Counted from the stretch's first letter, positions 21,088 through 33,240 are shown. The stretch is 64,000 nt of DNA from Phymatolithon calcareum (GCA_977006965.1 OZ345365.1:1178001-1242000); one strand, 5' to 3'. Notes: a model not told the origin generated them from the sequence alone. Numbers and translations are program-made.

Positions 21088-21465
21088 ATGACTGGACCGT
21101 TTCATTCGCCGCATCATCCTCAATATGTTCCGTCAATGGGTCGTGGTGGATCACCTATCCCGCAGCAAAAATATTCGTATCAGCAGGACGGCCGGGCGTA
21201 TATCGGAATTCAATCTACGAGAAATGGCTCACCCGTGTACATGCACACGCAGCCTCCCCTACCTTTCGGAATGCCAGTACACCAGCTCCAGCAGACGATG
21301 CCAGCTCCGCCGCAGATGCAAATTTTGCAACACGGAGTAACGGAACAGCAGATTATGATGTCAGCACAGCCCATGCCCGCCCAGTACTCAAGTCAACTGC
21401 CACCCACAGCACAGTGTGAACCCAACGTTTCTGCGTCAGGAGTGTCCATACTGTGGCAAGTGTAG
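21088..21465 (+). CDS. Pro/Gln-rich ORF, 125 aa, unknown
   Basis: MTGPFHSPHHPQYVPSMGRG is followed by low-complexity P, Q, M and S-rich sequence (QQKYSYQQ, QLQQTMPAPPQMQ). There is no folded domain. It is convergent with the Plavaka-like pseudogene ending at 21477. It recalls the Gln-rich protein region at 30265-31870, which also adjoins a Plavaka-like gene, though there on the same strand. It may be part of a larger spliced gene. Confidence 0.35.
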   Translation: MTGPFHSPHHPQYVPSMGRGGSPIPQQKYSYQQDGRAYIGIQSTRNGSPVYMHTQPPLPFGMPVHQLQQTMPAPPQMQILQHGVTEQQIMMSAQPMPAQYSSQLPPTAQCEPNVSASGVSILWQV

Positions 21466-21476
21466 ACGGTTCTAGC

Positions 21477-23803
21477 TCACTCCTCAGACTTATCTTCAGC
21501 ATGCTGTACAGATTTACCTTTCAACAAATCCTGCAAGCGCAAACTCTCTTCCTCTCCTCTATGGTTATCCTCTGCATTCAATTCCGGTTCATCGTACCTA
21601 GTCCGGTTGTTATTGTTGGAATGAAATGGGGTTGCGAAAATGCGAACTGTTGACATGTACTTTGGCTCAAACTCCGGATTTTGATTTGCATTGAAGCCCT
21701 CCAGTGAGGCTGCATTGCCGTCGGCAGCTTGTGCAATTTGTCTTACAACAAGGAGTTGAGGTCCAATAATTTCAAGCTTTCTGTTCGTTGCATAGTAGCT
21801 CTGTTTTGTCGCCTTGTGCATGCTTTCGTTCTGATAAGATTCACCGAGCCTTGAGCAGCCGTACAAGTAAAGATGGTCTCCAATGTGCCACATTGTCCGA
21901 TGAAGCTTGGTACTTATTGGGACAGACAAAGCCTTCGCAAGCATCACTCCTCTATCAAAGCAGAGTTTTTGCAAACTTTCAATTTCTGGTGCTGTCCTAA
22001 TTCCTGCACTCCGAGGCAGGTTGATACCCCTGAGCTGAATTTGCACTTCGTTGAGATGTAGAGCAGCTTGCAAAAGTAAGTCATCGTCCGCCCTTGTAGC
22101 TGGCTGAAGACCCATCAGTGTTACCCACAAAAAAGGAGTTATATCTTGTCTGTCCGTCGCTGTCATTCCGGCATACACTTCATTATCCGTGCTCCTAAAT
22201 GGTGACACATTTTTTAAAGGTACAATTGGAGGAAGGTCGAGAATCCTCCTGTTTGCGATTCGGACAATGTCCGATTTTGAAAGTGCATTCTTTTTATATA
22301 AGGAGGTTTGGAATAGGTTAAAGACCATGAACGGTAGGATGCGCAAAATGCCAAGATCGAGTGCATGGAGGCTGCCGTAAGCAATGGAATCATATAGATG
22401 ATATGGAGTTGTTCCAAGCCCATACATAGTGGCTAGTGCTGGAGGCAGCTCCATAGCACTTGTTTTTCTGAGGAACGATTTGCATCTCGTGATAAGCGGG
22501 CCTGAATACTCCTTTAAAGATGTTTCTCTCGATAGAGCTACGACGAGCTGCCGTCATACAGTTTTGCGGACTTTCCGAGCAGTAATTGATAGAGACGTTG
22601 AGATTTGAGTTTCAAAAACATTACTTTCAACCAGAACGTCTTCCTCAGACTCTTCATCACTGCTTTGACTATCGCCGGCATTGGGCACCTTTGTTTGCGT
22701 TAAACTTCCACTTGATTTGAGACAAAAGTACGGCCGTTCTTGTTTCTGATCGGAAACAATGCTGTTGAGACGAAGAAAAAGGAGATTCATTCCTCTTCCA
22801 ATGTAGATACCCTCTTTGGAAGCGACCCTTATTTCTTTCAGTAGAACAAAAAGAAAGCGCTGAAAAAGCACTGCGCGTTTTTTTGACATTTTCGCCTTGG
22901 AAGAGGTACATCTGTTTCGAAAGTGGGAGTAATCCCAATCTCGTGCCATTTCGTGCTACAGCCTTTAACGTTCACAAGGCGTAGTCGCACATTGCTTGCA
23001 CTTTGTGCCGCTGATTTTGCCAAGGCAGTACCATCAACATAAATGTCGAAAGCTACAAGATGGGCGCAAGTACTTATGCTGCTAGCATAGGCTTTCATTG
23101 AGTTGGAGTTTAAAGGAGTTGAAAATATGCGCTCACCGCTCATGAACGAATCTTCGTAGCTCACGATAGAATGTACACCACCGGCCATGTCAATTTCCTT
23201 GCGAATCAAATCTGGAACCGATCGAAAAACTCCTGTTGTGTTCGTCAAGCATGATGTTTGAATTTTGGCAATCTGCCAATCATGGCTTGAGACATACTTC
23301 CGTCGCACAGAGTTTACATAGTCGACAAATGTGCTATTAGTTGGAAACTGTACCCCAAATATACTGTTACATGCGCAATCGTCTACGCCTGCCAATCTGT
23401 CGTACAGCTCATAGTGCGCACCGATATCGTCTTGTGTGTACATCCGCGAGCATCAGAAATCTAAAAGTATTTTTTCTTGTGCGCAAAACTCCTCTAGAGA
23501 TGGCTTTAGCGCAACAGCGCTCTCAACAACTGGTAATGAAGAGTCTCCGAAATTGTTGAAAAACTGATACACTTCGTCAGAGATATTCGTTGAAGGAAGA
23601 AGGCCGTCATAATTCGGTGAGCTATCGTCGACTGGGGGCATATCAGAATCACTGCTTGGTTGGGAAAAAGGAGAAGCCGAGCTGCTAGACTGTGCTGAAA
23701 CGTCGAGATCATTAGATCCTTGGCCACTATGCCTTAACGCAACGTGTCGTCCGAGTTGCAGTGTGCTGGGAAACTGTTCTGCACAGTATGTATACTGCTC
23801 CAT
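21477..23803 (-). pseudogene. CACTA/Plavaka-like transposase, copy 1
   Basis: The start is the ATG of MEQYTYCAEQF, matching the N-terminus of copy 2; an N-terminal C2H2-type finger (CAEQF-LGRH--LRH) is visible with one Cys altered. A central segment FDIYVDGTALAKSA...LRLVNVKG fits a DDE-type core. A C-terminal domain with LHALDLGILR and MWHIGDHLYLYGCSRLGES follows, of the kind seen in Plavaka/CACTA transposases. Lesions: an in-frame TGA at 23453-23455, a one-base frameshift in the A-run near 22881-22887, and a TGA at 22554-22556 where copy 2 has TGG (Trp). Without these it would read as one protein of about 775 residues. KDZ-type elements share some motifs, so the superfamily is tentative. Confidence 0.65.
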
Positions 23804-23879
23804 TGTGCGACCAGGTTTGGCTGATAAGTCCCCACTGCCGAGGGCACCAAAATCAGCGGGAATAATATGCAACTAACGA

Positions 23880-25030
23880 ATTCCACTCGCGTATATGTAT
23901 GCGGTGATAGAAATTGCTGGAGGGAGGGAGTACAGATGGCAAAAAAGTGCACCTATAAAATACAATCTCAGAAGTGTGAGCAAAAATTAAAAGTTTTTTC
24001 GAATATACTGTCCATAGCACACCAGGTTCGCACAAGTGTTGTCTGTAACTCTGGAAACTTGGGGCGTGACTCTGGCGATTTCAACGCTGGACTGCAGGAA
24101 ACACTTCAGCCATTCACAGGGCGTATGATGCTTTTTCAGACAGATCTCTAGTGACAATCTCCAACTCGGAATGTAAACGGCACGCTCCATCATCAGCACC
24201 AATCGACAAGCGCCGTTGGAGCTGGGTTGGAGCGGGTCATGCGCTCCTTTAGAACTTTGTGCCGGTGCCGATGGCACGCGTGGACCGTTCCAACTCTGTA
24301 GCATTGGCCCGTGCTAGTTGGTACTGAAACAGGCACGCGCCTCTCATGTGCCGACAAGGCACTGATCATATCGAGTACAATCTTTAGCGTAATCTGTACG
24401 GCTAGAGCCTTACTCGGCCTGCACGACCAGAATCTCGTCAGTAGCAACTATATTGGAATTACCATTTGGCATTATTTGATTTGATCGTCGAGAACAGCAA
24501 CAGTTGAGCGAAAATTTGAGTAAAGCTTGGGTGCCGTTCGGCGTCCCAATTTCACTTGAGCAATCCAGAACTGAGTCACAGCGTCCTTCATGAGGCGGAC
24601 CTCTCAGTAAGAGATCTTTATCGTATCACACTCTACTCTTCACTGCAATCCCTTCGAGAATATTCAGCGTTTGTGCTTGGGTCAGGACGTCACACCGCGA
24701 GCGCGCTTGCATGATCACGGGCATAACATCCTATTCACATTCGTGATCTGTTCTATCTGCCCTTCGGTCATGCACCAGACATATTTCCTACATTCATCCC
24801 TACGGCATTCACCTACCACCGCAAGTGAGACTTTTTAAGCCATCCTCAAACCACCGCTCCGGATTCCTGTCAGAGCTGGGCCTGCTTTGTCTGGGTTCAT
24901 CAATTGTGCGCGATCAGCATTGCCTACCGTCGTTACTGGCTGAAATCATCACGCACGGGTTTTGGCGGATCTAAATAGCACCTTGGTCCGCTTGCTACAG
25001 CCTCTCTTTGACTTATACCACACCTACATT
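23880..25030. other. Spacer between two head-to-head Plavaka-like genes
   Basis: Only short ORFs are present. The two transposase genes are transcribed away from this spacer, so it may hold their 5' ends and element termini. I did not find a CACTA terminus by eye. Confidence 0.35.
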
Positions 25031-25695
25031 GCCATGGAGCACTGTGGACATTGCGGACAAAATTTCGAGAGTATACTCGCTCTCGGGCGTCACATCAGAT
25101 GGATCCATAGAAGCGAGAGTCGCGGCGCAGGTGGACCGGCGGTCGCAGGAGCTGTTTAAAACGCTGACGGAGAATCTGAATTGGAGGAAGACCTGTTTGG
25201 AGATTATGACGGAGGCTCGGAAATGGAAGACGACCTGTTTGCAGACGACGATATCATTCCTGCGAGCGATGGGATTCAGTCCATTCAAAACGTTTCTGAT
25301 GGAGCGTATCAATTCTACAGCAGGTTTCAAGATATGGCGAGTCCGTTTTTGAAATTTTTGATTGTCTAATTCCCTCTCTCGCGGAGCTTTGCCCGCACGG
25401 TAAAATCGTCCTCGATTTCTCTTTCACTCGCCTTTATTCTCAGAAAGAGATAGGAGAGCATTATGTATTGTATGTTAAACCATAGGTGCCGAATAATTTT
25501 TTTAAAAGATTATCTTGTGTAGAAATGACATGAAATAAATACTGAAGGACAATTACGCGGCTGAATAAATTATTCGTCGGACATCTAAGTGGCAAATAAA
25601 TATGAATTATTTTCTTTCGGACAGAATATTGAGAGTTTATTGGTATACCCGTCAACAACAGTACTCGTACTCTTGTTCATGCTGAACTGTCCTAA

Positions 25696-27243
25696 CTAAT
25701 CCATGATGGCATTAACATCTTGAACTTTCCAAAGACCCGAGTTCATGTGCAGGAAAAGCTGCACTTCAAGGTTCGCCGGAGTCAATTGCTTTCTACGAGA
25801 TCCGAGAGCATGACCGGCTTTAGAGAAAAACCGTTCGACGATATTGGTGGTAGGAAGAATAAAGCGAAGGTCACAGTATTCCGAACAAATTTTCCTCTTT
25901 TTCAACACTTCCTCCGCGAACGACATAGTAGTTGAAGCAGTGCGGGTCTGCTCATTGGAACCTAATTTCAGCCTTTCAGTATCCCTTTTCTCTTCCTCTG
26001 ACATTGTGCCGGTAGTACCTCTTTGTATACTTACTATGCCTGATTCGAAATGCTTATCTCGGACAATACTGGCATCGGCGTTCAACCGAACGGACGTTTG
26101 GGGAAATTTCGTAATTACAGCATCAAAGAGATCTCGAACTTGAGATAGTGTAATGGAATCTCGTTGGAGTGCATTAGTCACACTATTCATATCCGATAGG
26201 TGGTTGCATAACGTCTCGATTTGTTTCTCTTCACGATACGTAGGGACAAACTCATCAATCCCCGTTACATCCAGCTCACCAATAAATTCTTTGATTCTTT
26301 GATACCTGGCCAGCATTTCGTAGGTAGAACTCCATCTAGTCACGTTGTTACACTTGGCACGGAGGTGTGTGTGTTTCCTGAGCTTAGCTGAAGAGATTGG
26401 ACTGCGTAGCTTCTTCATCAGGGCACTAACTTTGTCAACAATTGCTTTCTTGGGTCGGATAATGTCTTGAACAGCTAAGTTAAATCGGTGTGAAGCGCAT
26501 CCAACCAACGGTACCTGGGCCTTGCCGGCAAACGCTCTGTTAGTGGAGCAGTTGTCACCTAGTAGAGCTACCACATTGTCGTATGACTTCCCGAATAGTT
26601 GTAGCACGTACCCCAAAAACGCTTTGTGGTGATCAGCATCCTGACTTAGCTCATCTTCGAATGGGGAGAAACCCAGTAGCAGCGTCTGGTAGCCTAACTC
26701 GTTCTTTGCTGGTATAGAACCAAATATTGCAACATAGTGTGTGTCTCCTTCGCTCCAACCGTCAAACGCTACTGCAAACTTGTTCGGTAACATTTTTCGT
26801 ATTTTCGCTTCGACACGCCTCGTCAGAAGGTCCATAAACTTCGACAAAGATTCCTTTGAGATTGGTAAATGCTTCATATTTGCCCGGTAGGCACGTGCTT
26901 CTACAATTGAGAATGGTAGTAGACAAGAAGTGACCAGGTCTATCCAGCCGTGCATACTGACGACTTTCGGCTTGTAGAAATAGGATACCTTACTTCCAAT
27001 GTCGAGTGATTGGTTAGTGAGGAACGCAGTATTTGACTCAGAGACTTCCAATAGTTCTTTGAACCTATCAGGGTGCTTGTCTTGCACATGCGATTTCAGG
27101 TTCTGATACCCGGTCCCGGATTGCTTCCTTGTAACACCGCAAATGCAACGCCATACATGTTCTTCATTCTCAACCGGCGTAAAGAAAGATTCTCTCACCC
27201 GTTTACCGAGTGGCATGCGTTGATCCCCTGCACTTGATGACAT
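25696..27243 (-). CDS. hAT-superfamily transposase, 515 aa, intact
   Basis: It catalyses cut-and-paste movement of its own element by binding the terminal repeats and cutting both ends. Near the N-terminus is a BED-type zinc finger, with ligands C33, C35, H52 and H57. The DDE/RNase H-like core shows VAFDGWSEGD (D161), LLGDNCSTN (D230) and the hAT CxxH signature CASHRFNLAVQD (C249, H252). The C-terminal dimerisation domain starts at about residue 462 with ILPTTNIVERFFSKAG and includes RRKQLTPANLEVQLFLHMN. The length is somewhat short of many hAT transposases but all expected blocks are present. The ATG at 27243 precedes a short 5' region before the TIR. A single exon with no stops or frameshifts. 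Regulation is not visible. Confidence 0.93.
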   Translation of the reverse strand: MSSSAGDQRMPLGKRVRESFFTPVENEEHVWRCICGVTRKQSGTGYQNLKSHVQDKHPDRFKELLEVSESNTAFLTNQSLDIGSKVSYFYKPKVVSMHGWIDLVTSCLLPFSIVEARAYRANMKHLPISKESLSKFMDLLTRRVEAKIRKMLPNKFAVAFDGWSEGDTHYVAIFGSIPAKNELGYQTLLLGFSPFEDELSQDADHHKAFLGYVLQLFGKSYDNVVALLGDNCSTNRAFAGKAQVPLVGCASHRFNLAVQDIIRPKKAIVDKVSALMKKLRSPISSAKLRKHTHLRAKCNNVTRWSSTYEMLARYQRIKEFIGELDVTGIDEFVPTYREEKQIETLCNHLSDMNSVTNALQRDSITLSQVRDLFDAVITKFPQTSVRLNADASIVRDKHFESGIVSIQRGTTGTMSEEEKRDTERLKLGSNEQTRTASTTMSFAEEVLKKRKICSEYCDLRFILPTTNIVERFFSKAGHALGSRRKQLTPANLEVQLFLHMNSGLWKVQDVNAIMD

Positions 27244-27329
27244 GGCGAGCGTCTGAAATAGGATCGGTTCAGAACATAACGTGCTCGTGTCTGCATGTAG
27301 TCTAGAATGCTTTCTTTATATAGGCGAAG

Positions 27330-27415
27330 AGAACAACAGATGAATCATTTTGAGTCTGGAGTAGTCTACTAGAGAACAACAGATGAATCATTTTGAGTCT
27401 GGAGTAGTCTAGTGT
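27330..27415. repeat. Tandem duplication (unit about 46 bp) in the hAT 5' region
   Basis: AGAACAACAGATGAATC...GAGTAGTCTA occurs twice back to back upstream of the transposase start. It may be a subterminal transposase-binding repeat. Confidence 0.7.
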
Positions 27416-30264
27416 CTACTTGCAGAATATTCGTTTTCAGTCAATGTTCACCAAGAATTACTAGCAGAAATATCCTCGAATTATTCCGGATTCGTATGAA
27501 AAAATAAATGCTTCATTGCGATGGTGTAAATAAATAATTCATGCCTCATCTCGCTTGAAGTAAATAAATATAAATATTTATTCGAATATATTCAAATACG
27601 ACTTATTTTTCGGCACCTATGTGTTAAACTCTGTGAGGTGTTCCATTGTGAATGTCAGGCAAATTTTCTGTCCCGTTTTTCAACGAGAAGTCAATTTGTG
27701 GAATACCTCACCCGAGTGAAAAAGTGCTTTGTTTCTAGCCAAGGATGGAAAGTACCAACTATCAAGACTGCATTTTGCAATAACAGTACTGGAGTATTTC
27801 GATCTGCAACGGACATAATTGTGAGGAAAATCCAAAAAGCCAGTGTATTATAATCCATTATACCGTACACTGAGAACTAGCGGCAGGGTGAAAGAGTATT
27901 TTCGACAGCTTTTGATTCGAACTCTATGAGAGCCTACACAGAAGCGATTGGTGACGATCACGCCTGGTTGCATTCGACCTCTGCGCGGACGGGACGACAC
28001 TTGCAAAGTCAGGGGCCCACGGCAAGATAATATTCGCTTGCGCATTGTGAATGTTCGAGGACGTAGTGCTAAATGGCGCGAAGTTTGTATTGCACCAATT
28101 CTTCAAACTGGCCTTTCTTTGTCCCAAAACAAAACTGTCATTGAGTGTGCTCTTCTTTTTCAAAGATTTATATTCCTTCTCCTAAGAGATGTTATGGACG
28201 CATCCAGGGAGGGCATCAGCATAGACGGGGAATTGGAATAGGGTACTGGTTCGACTCAATACTATTGTCTCTGATCAAAAACAAGAGAGATCATTTTATG
28301 GGCTCAAGTTAACCACCAGCTTTAAAGACTGCTCTCAGTGCCTCATGCCGACAAAACCGTTCACTTTAGATGGATATTACAGCTATGAGGATGCGTCTGA
28401 GGAGGACTTGGAAATAGACATGGACATATTTCAAGCACAGACAATGCCTTCCATCCCGAAAATCCCGCGAAACGTACTTAAAACTGTATGGAGGCAGCTC
28501 ATCGTCTCCAAGGAACGCGAAAAAATTGATAACTCTGCGCGATCGGATGCTACTATTTTATGGAGATGTAAGGCGTTTTTGAAAAGTACAAGTGCACTGG
28601 AGCTACCTCCTGCGCTTGCGGGCATACACGGACTTGGAACGCATCCATTTCATCTTTAAACACCATTGGATACGACCGACTACATGCGCAAGATCTTGGT
28701 CTTCTCCGTGCACTGCCTGATATGGCCTTCAAACTTTTTAAATCGCCCTCCTATAACAAGAGTTTAATGAAACCGTCAGAATTGGTTGATGTTGCAAACC
28801 AAAGATTTTACGATCTGCCTCCAATTGTTGGCCTTAACGTTGCACCGTTTAGGTAAAACGAAAAAGAAGTACATGCTGGAATTACGGGAGGGGAGAGGCG
28901 CGCGATAACACCGTTTCTGCGGGTAGCACTTATAGGTTTGCAGCCTTTCCCGAAAGCTGGCGATGACCTTTTACTTCAGGATGCTCTTTATCTCAATGAG
29001 TTTCAAATCTAATTAAGAGGGATTAACTTGCCCCCGGCTTCCGGAATTAGAACAGGAAAGGAAAAAAAAGATTTCCAAACGCTTTGATTCAACACAGGCA
29101 CAATGCTTTCTAAGGCATTATTCGTGCCTGTAAGCACAAAATTCGACCGCACAATGCGACATATAGCTGATAATCTTCTGTTGTTTGGGTGCTCTCGTCG
29201 TGGGAACTCTGAGGAAAATGAAAGCATGCACAAATCTAATAAAAGAAGCTACTCATCAACAAACAAGAAAATTGAAATAATTGGGCCGCAAGTTCTTTCA
29301 GTACGAGCCATCTTCTAAGCTGTACCAGACATTAATTCTGCAGTAGGCGCCGATTTTGTGTCACAATATATCTCCTCCGTGCTTCTCTTTGTCCACCCTC
29401 AACCACCTGGGCTGAGTCGCACTCTGAGGTACGACGAACCAGAACCGGATCCAGATCATATTGAGCAGTGCGCACAGGAAGGTAAGAGATTGGAGAACGA
29501 GTTGAAAAAGAAATCACCAGAGGTTGCAGAGGGAATCATTTGTTTTGAGAGACATTCATCTACTTTGGAGGCGGTGTGGAGGAGAAGCCAATCTATCTAG
29601 TTCAATGCGAATTTTCCATAGACGGAAGGGTCAGATATGGAGGTCGATTTTCGCCAGATTGCATATGCAGGAAGAAACATGCGCAAAGCTGGTATTCGAC
29701 ATGATGCCATGGAGTACGATCATGACTTCATGGTAAAGAGAGGTGCCATACAACTGATAATGGAAAGGAAGCTTGTGAGTGGGGGGAAATGTGAGATATG
29801 TGTTGTTCGACGTCTTTGTCGCGTACAGCCAGATCCGGGCAACACAAAAGTGATCGACACATTTGGACATCTTCGATATGGATATGATATGTGCCCGGGA
29901 GAACATGGCGACGTTATATTGGACTGCATACCCAAGCATTGTATACGGCGATTGCTGGTTTTAGTTCCAGACATGAACGACTTTTCTGAGCGCTTCTTTA
30001 TTGCAAAGATAATGAACTCTGCCCCTGATTTCCTGCAAGAACGACACTGTGTGCGTTTCTTTTCTGTTCGAGGATGCCAATTTACCTCAAGCCCCCCGCG
30101 ACGACTTGCTGAAAAGAAAAATGAAATTTTTTTCAAGCACACCATAAGCAGACTCATACACGGGTCTCTTTTTTACCTCAACAGTCCACAAAGAGTTTCC
30201 ATTACACAGTATTTAAGTCTAGAAAAGGTGTGCTAAAGTCCGACCTGGCCACACCCCGTCACTA

Positions 30265-32386
30265 TCCCAGTCCCATGTCGCACCAGAGGTCGCGCAAAGC
30301 GGGAAATCCTCGTCTCAACACCGGAAGAGTCGGTGTTCCAACATCATTTCGAGCACCCCCAATAGCGCCTCATCCTCGCTACATGTCAGATCCGTCGCAA
30401 ACGCAATCGACAAAAATTCCCATAATCATTCAGGCGCAAGGAAATGCAATAGGCATGGAATGCTCGAAACTGACGCTTCGAATGGCCAGCCGTCACCAAG
30501 TCTCCATCGAAATGCCAGGACAAATGCAAAACGAGTGGCGAGAAGAGATGGACGTGCATTCGGGGTGGGAAATCAGCAGGAAATCACAATGCATTCCCAG
30601 ATTAGACATCAGGAACAGGACCAAACAGCAGTGCATTCGCAGATGCAAAACCGGATCAAAACTAAATCGCAACATTCTCGCAGATCCCGATGCGCACGCA
30701 GTTTCAAAGTCATAGTGTGGCATCCAACGCCACTATCATACTCCTATGCAAATAGCTCCCTTCAAATTGTCATTACAGCTTGCATTTACAGCAAGCCCTT
30801 TCATATAGCATTACAATCATTACAGTGCCGTAGGTTTCGATGCGTACTTACACCATGAAGGATCACCAAGGGCAAACCCTAGAACCACTGCTTACAGCTT
30901 ACAGGCGCTTACACTCAATCCAGATTCTTCTATTGATCCATTTATCATATTGCCAAGTCATCTTTGATCCAATTCTTTTTCTATAATGGTCGCCGCTTCG
31001 CGGCGCCCTCGGCGTTCTGCGAGCGAACAACCCGACCACAACCAGTGTGCCAACTTGTGCGATTAAACGCTCCACACACACACAGGGACAAATCGCGATG
31101 CCGTCGGAAACCAACAATGAACAACAGAGACAGATCTATGCTCAGATGCAAAGTCAACAGCATAATCAGATCCTGTCGAATCCGACGTTTCAAAGTCAGC
31201 AAAAGAGTCAAATCGTGATGCTTTCGAAGATGAACAATCACCAACAACCCGTTCTGACTGAACAAACCACCAATGGTTCACATCACGAGCAAGCTGTTGG
31301 TCAACTTCAAGTGCCTACTCAACGTATCCCGCCTAGAACCGCAAATATCCAGGCGCGGCCACAGATACCAATTTTATCACGTTTGCACAATCAACCACAA
31401 ACGCCGACTGCGCCTGCTCAGGTACACTCGTACATGTCCACAAACTTCTGTCATTCATCTTTGCAGATCAATCAGCCGGCGATGTAACAAACATCGGCGA
31501 TCCAAATCCAGGAAATCCAATACGACAACGTTACATCTCAGAAAACAGGAAGTCAGCTCAGGGCCAAAAAACCAGGAAAGCCTTCGAAGAGAGCCTCCCG
31601 AGGGAGAACGCCTAACACCGCGAAGTCTCGTGCTGGATCTCAACAACAGCCGCCACAGGCGGTCGTCTTGAATGACGACGGTTCGATTTCGGTAATCCAG
31701 CAGGCAGATCGTCCGCAAACGTCATTTAATATTCAAGCCGTCGCACCGCTATCATCGTCGATGTCAAAACTACAGAGTAGTACTAATTCCATCGTTTTCA
31801 AATGTGTGCTCGTCCAGATCACGAAAAAGATGCAGTGTCAGCGAATTGGGCATGCTGCGAAACCAGAATGAGCATCACCACCTTGAGGTCATGATAATGA
31901 TGGAGTCCCTCCGTGATGCACTGGGGTCACTGCAGGGGATGGTGCAAGTGAAGTCGGAGAATGAAGCCTCGTCGAAATTAGAAATCATAGCCAATTTTGC
32001 ACAAGTACGTTGCCTTTAATTACATCCTGTGTTTTCTAATGTTTTGCAACTATACTTGTCTGCCCGAATTAATGATGCACTCTTTTTCACAACAGGAGTA
32101 CATTCGCCTTAAATCCAGCCTGGATTTTCACCTTGACTCCGATGGCAAAGGCTTCTTCGATGCATCTGCAGACTCGATGTGCCCTGTGGTACAAGACGCA
32201 CTACGGTTTGCACATGGACAAGAACTGGATGAAGTTCTTACAACTGAGCAACTTTCTATTCTTGGCCAATCAATTCCATCTAATAAAGGGGACGGAAAAC
32301 CGCTAGCGGTGCTTGCAACGATCACAAAAGGTAAAAGCCGTGCACGCGAAACAATGGTGCGCTATATTCTAAGTTCAGTACAGTAA
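30265..32386 (+). pseudogene. Gln-rich protein gene of unknown function, with an intron
   Basis: Low-complexity coding sequence (RQIYAQMQSQQHNQI, QQKSQIVMLSKMNNHQQ) runs through 31080-31484 and on past one in-frame TAA (31485-31487) to 31870 with a basic RAKKPGKPSKRASRGRTP segment. A frame change near 31800-31870 leads to MMESLRDALGSLQGM...KLEIIANFAQ, which is joined by a GT-AG intron (32005-32095, 91 bp, phase 0, pyrimidine-rich before CACAACAG) to EYIRLKSSLDFHLDSDGKGF and on to a stop at 32384-32386. An earlier Q-rich segment at 30550-30715 is split off by a dispersed repeat at 30716-31065. It may be a real gene with more introns than I can place, or a decayed one. Proteins of this composition are often transcription-related, but nothing here proves that. 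Confidence 0.45.
30716..31065 (-). repeat. Dispersed repeat, copy 2
   Basis: This is the reverse complement of 15130-15562 with about 60 bp fewer. It interrupts Gln-rich coding sequence with similar repeat units on both sides (AGTTTCAAAGTCA before, ACGTTTCAAAGTCAG after), so it is probably an insertion or lies in an intron. Confidence 0.65.
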
Positions 32387-33240
32387 CAGTCACACAAGCA
32401 AAAATTCTCTTTTTAACCGTGTTCATCCTTTTGCTTTTGAAATTGGAGAAAGAAGAGATTTTCCCAAGTTTTCCACCCAAGTGCCCTTTGCGGACAGGTA
32501 GTGCCTGCCGAGAGAGCGTCAGGCTGGGATTGTATCGACAAAGCCAGTCATTTTAGTGAAGGCTTCTTCGACCATGCGTGGTTCTGCTCTTGCCGCGGAG
32601 CTCGCAAATTCTCCGCATGCGCTGCAGCGGACAGGATCACTCGTATCAAGTCTGAAGATGTTACACTACCAGCTGGAATGGAGCCATGGGTGAAGGAAGT
32701 GAACCCGGCCGACAATGCCCAGTACCTCATGAGTGTCTGGGGGTTTGCCTTCGTCCCCATGAAAGCCAACTCGGCGATCAGCGCCATAATGTCCGGAAAA
32801 GACAGGAGCGGGTCGATGAACATGGCGCACCGTTAACCGTGGACAAAGCAGGCTCTTCGCGTGGATGACATTCTCCAAACAAATTCAAGGTGCACCGCGA
32901 GGACTTCTACGTGGTCTGGCCAGAATCCAGGGCTTCGCATCGGAAATATCGTCTTTTCCAGCCGCCTGAGTCCCGAATTGGCGAGCAGCTTTGAGAATGT
33001 ATGCAATGTTAGTCAGGAAATTATTGAACAACCTCTGCTCCGGAGAAAAATACTCTGATATGGATGCCACTTCGAGCACTCGCACTTTGTACCCATACAT
33101 AACTGGTGTAATGGATCTTCGCAACTTTAAATGAAAATTGAAAATAAAAAACAATGTTTTAGATATTCTTGAAAATATTCTTGAAAGCACAGCGCGACAT
33201 ACCCAGAAATTCATGCACGAATTCTATTGGATGAAATAAA
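32387..33240. other. Open but unassigned stretch
   Basis: Long ORFs overlap on both strands at 32501-32836 (+, 111 aa) and 32548-32823 (-, 91 aa). The + frame ends just upstream of a further open segment (NKFKVHREDFYVVWPESR, about 32880-32935). It could hold later exons of the preceding gene. No domain recognised. Confidence 0.3.

Larger units (their letters stand above)
25481..27621 (-). mobile_element. Complete hAT transposon (2141 bp)
   Basis: The TIRs are CATAGGTGCCGAA at 25481 and TTCGGCACCTATG ending 27621, and the flanking 8-bp repeats TGTTAAAC (25473-25480, 27622-27629) are identical. It encodes one intact transposase on the minus strand. Perfect TSDs, matching ends and an open gene make it the youngest and most likely active element in the window. 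It splits the Plavaka-like copy 2. Confidence 0.95.
25034..30240 (+). pseudogene. CACTA/Plavaka-like transposase, copy 2, interrupted by a hAT
   Basis: It begins MEHCGHCGQNFESILALGRH, an intact C2H2 finger. The frame decays before the hAT at 25481-27621 and resumes at about 27638 with NNSTGVFRSATDII, matching TNTTGVFRSVPDLI of copy 1. Further blocks are 27990-28230, 28345-28659 (ELPPALAGIHGLGTHPFHL) and 28660-29600 (DLGLLRALP, CSRRGNSEENESMHKS). A downstream open segment (29640-30236) with cysteine pairs GKCEICVVRRLCR has no counterpart in the visible part of copy 1. There are several frameshifts and stops. Not functional. Confidence 0.65.
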
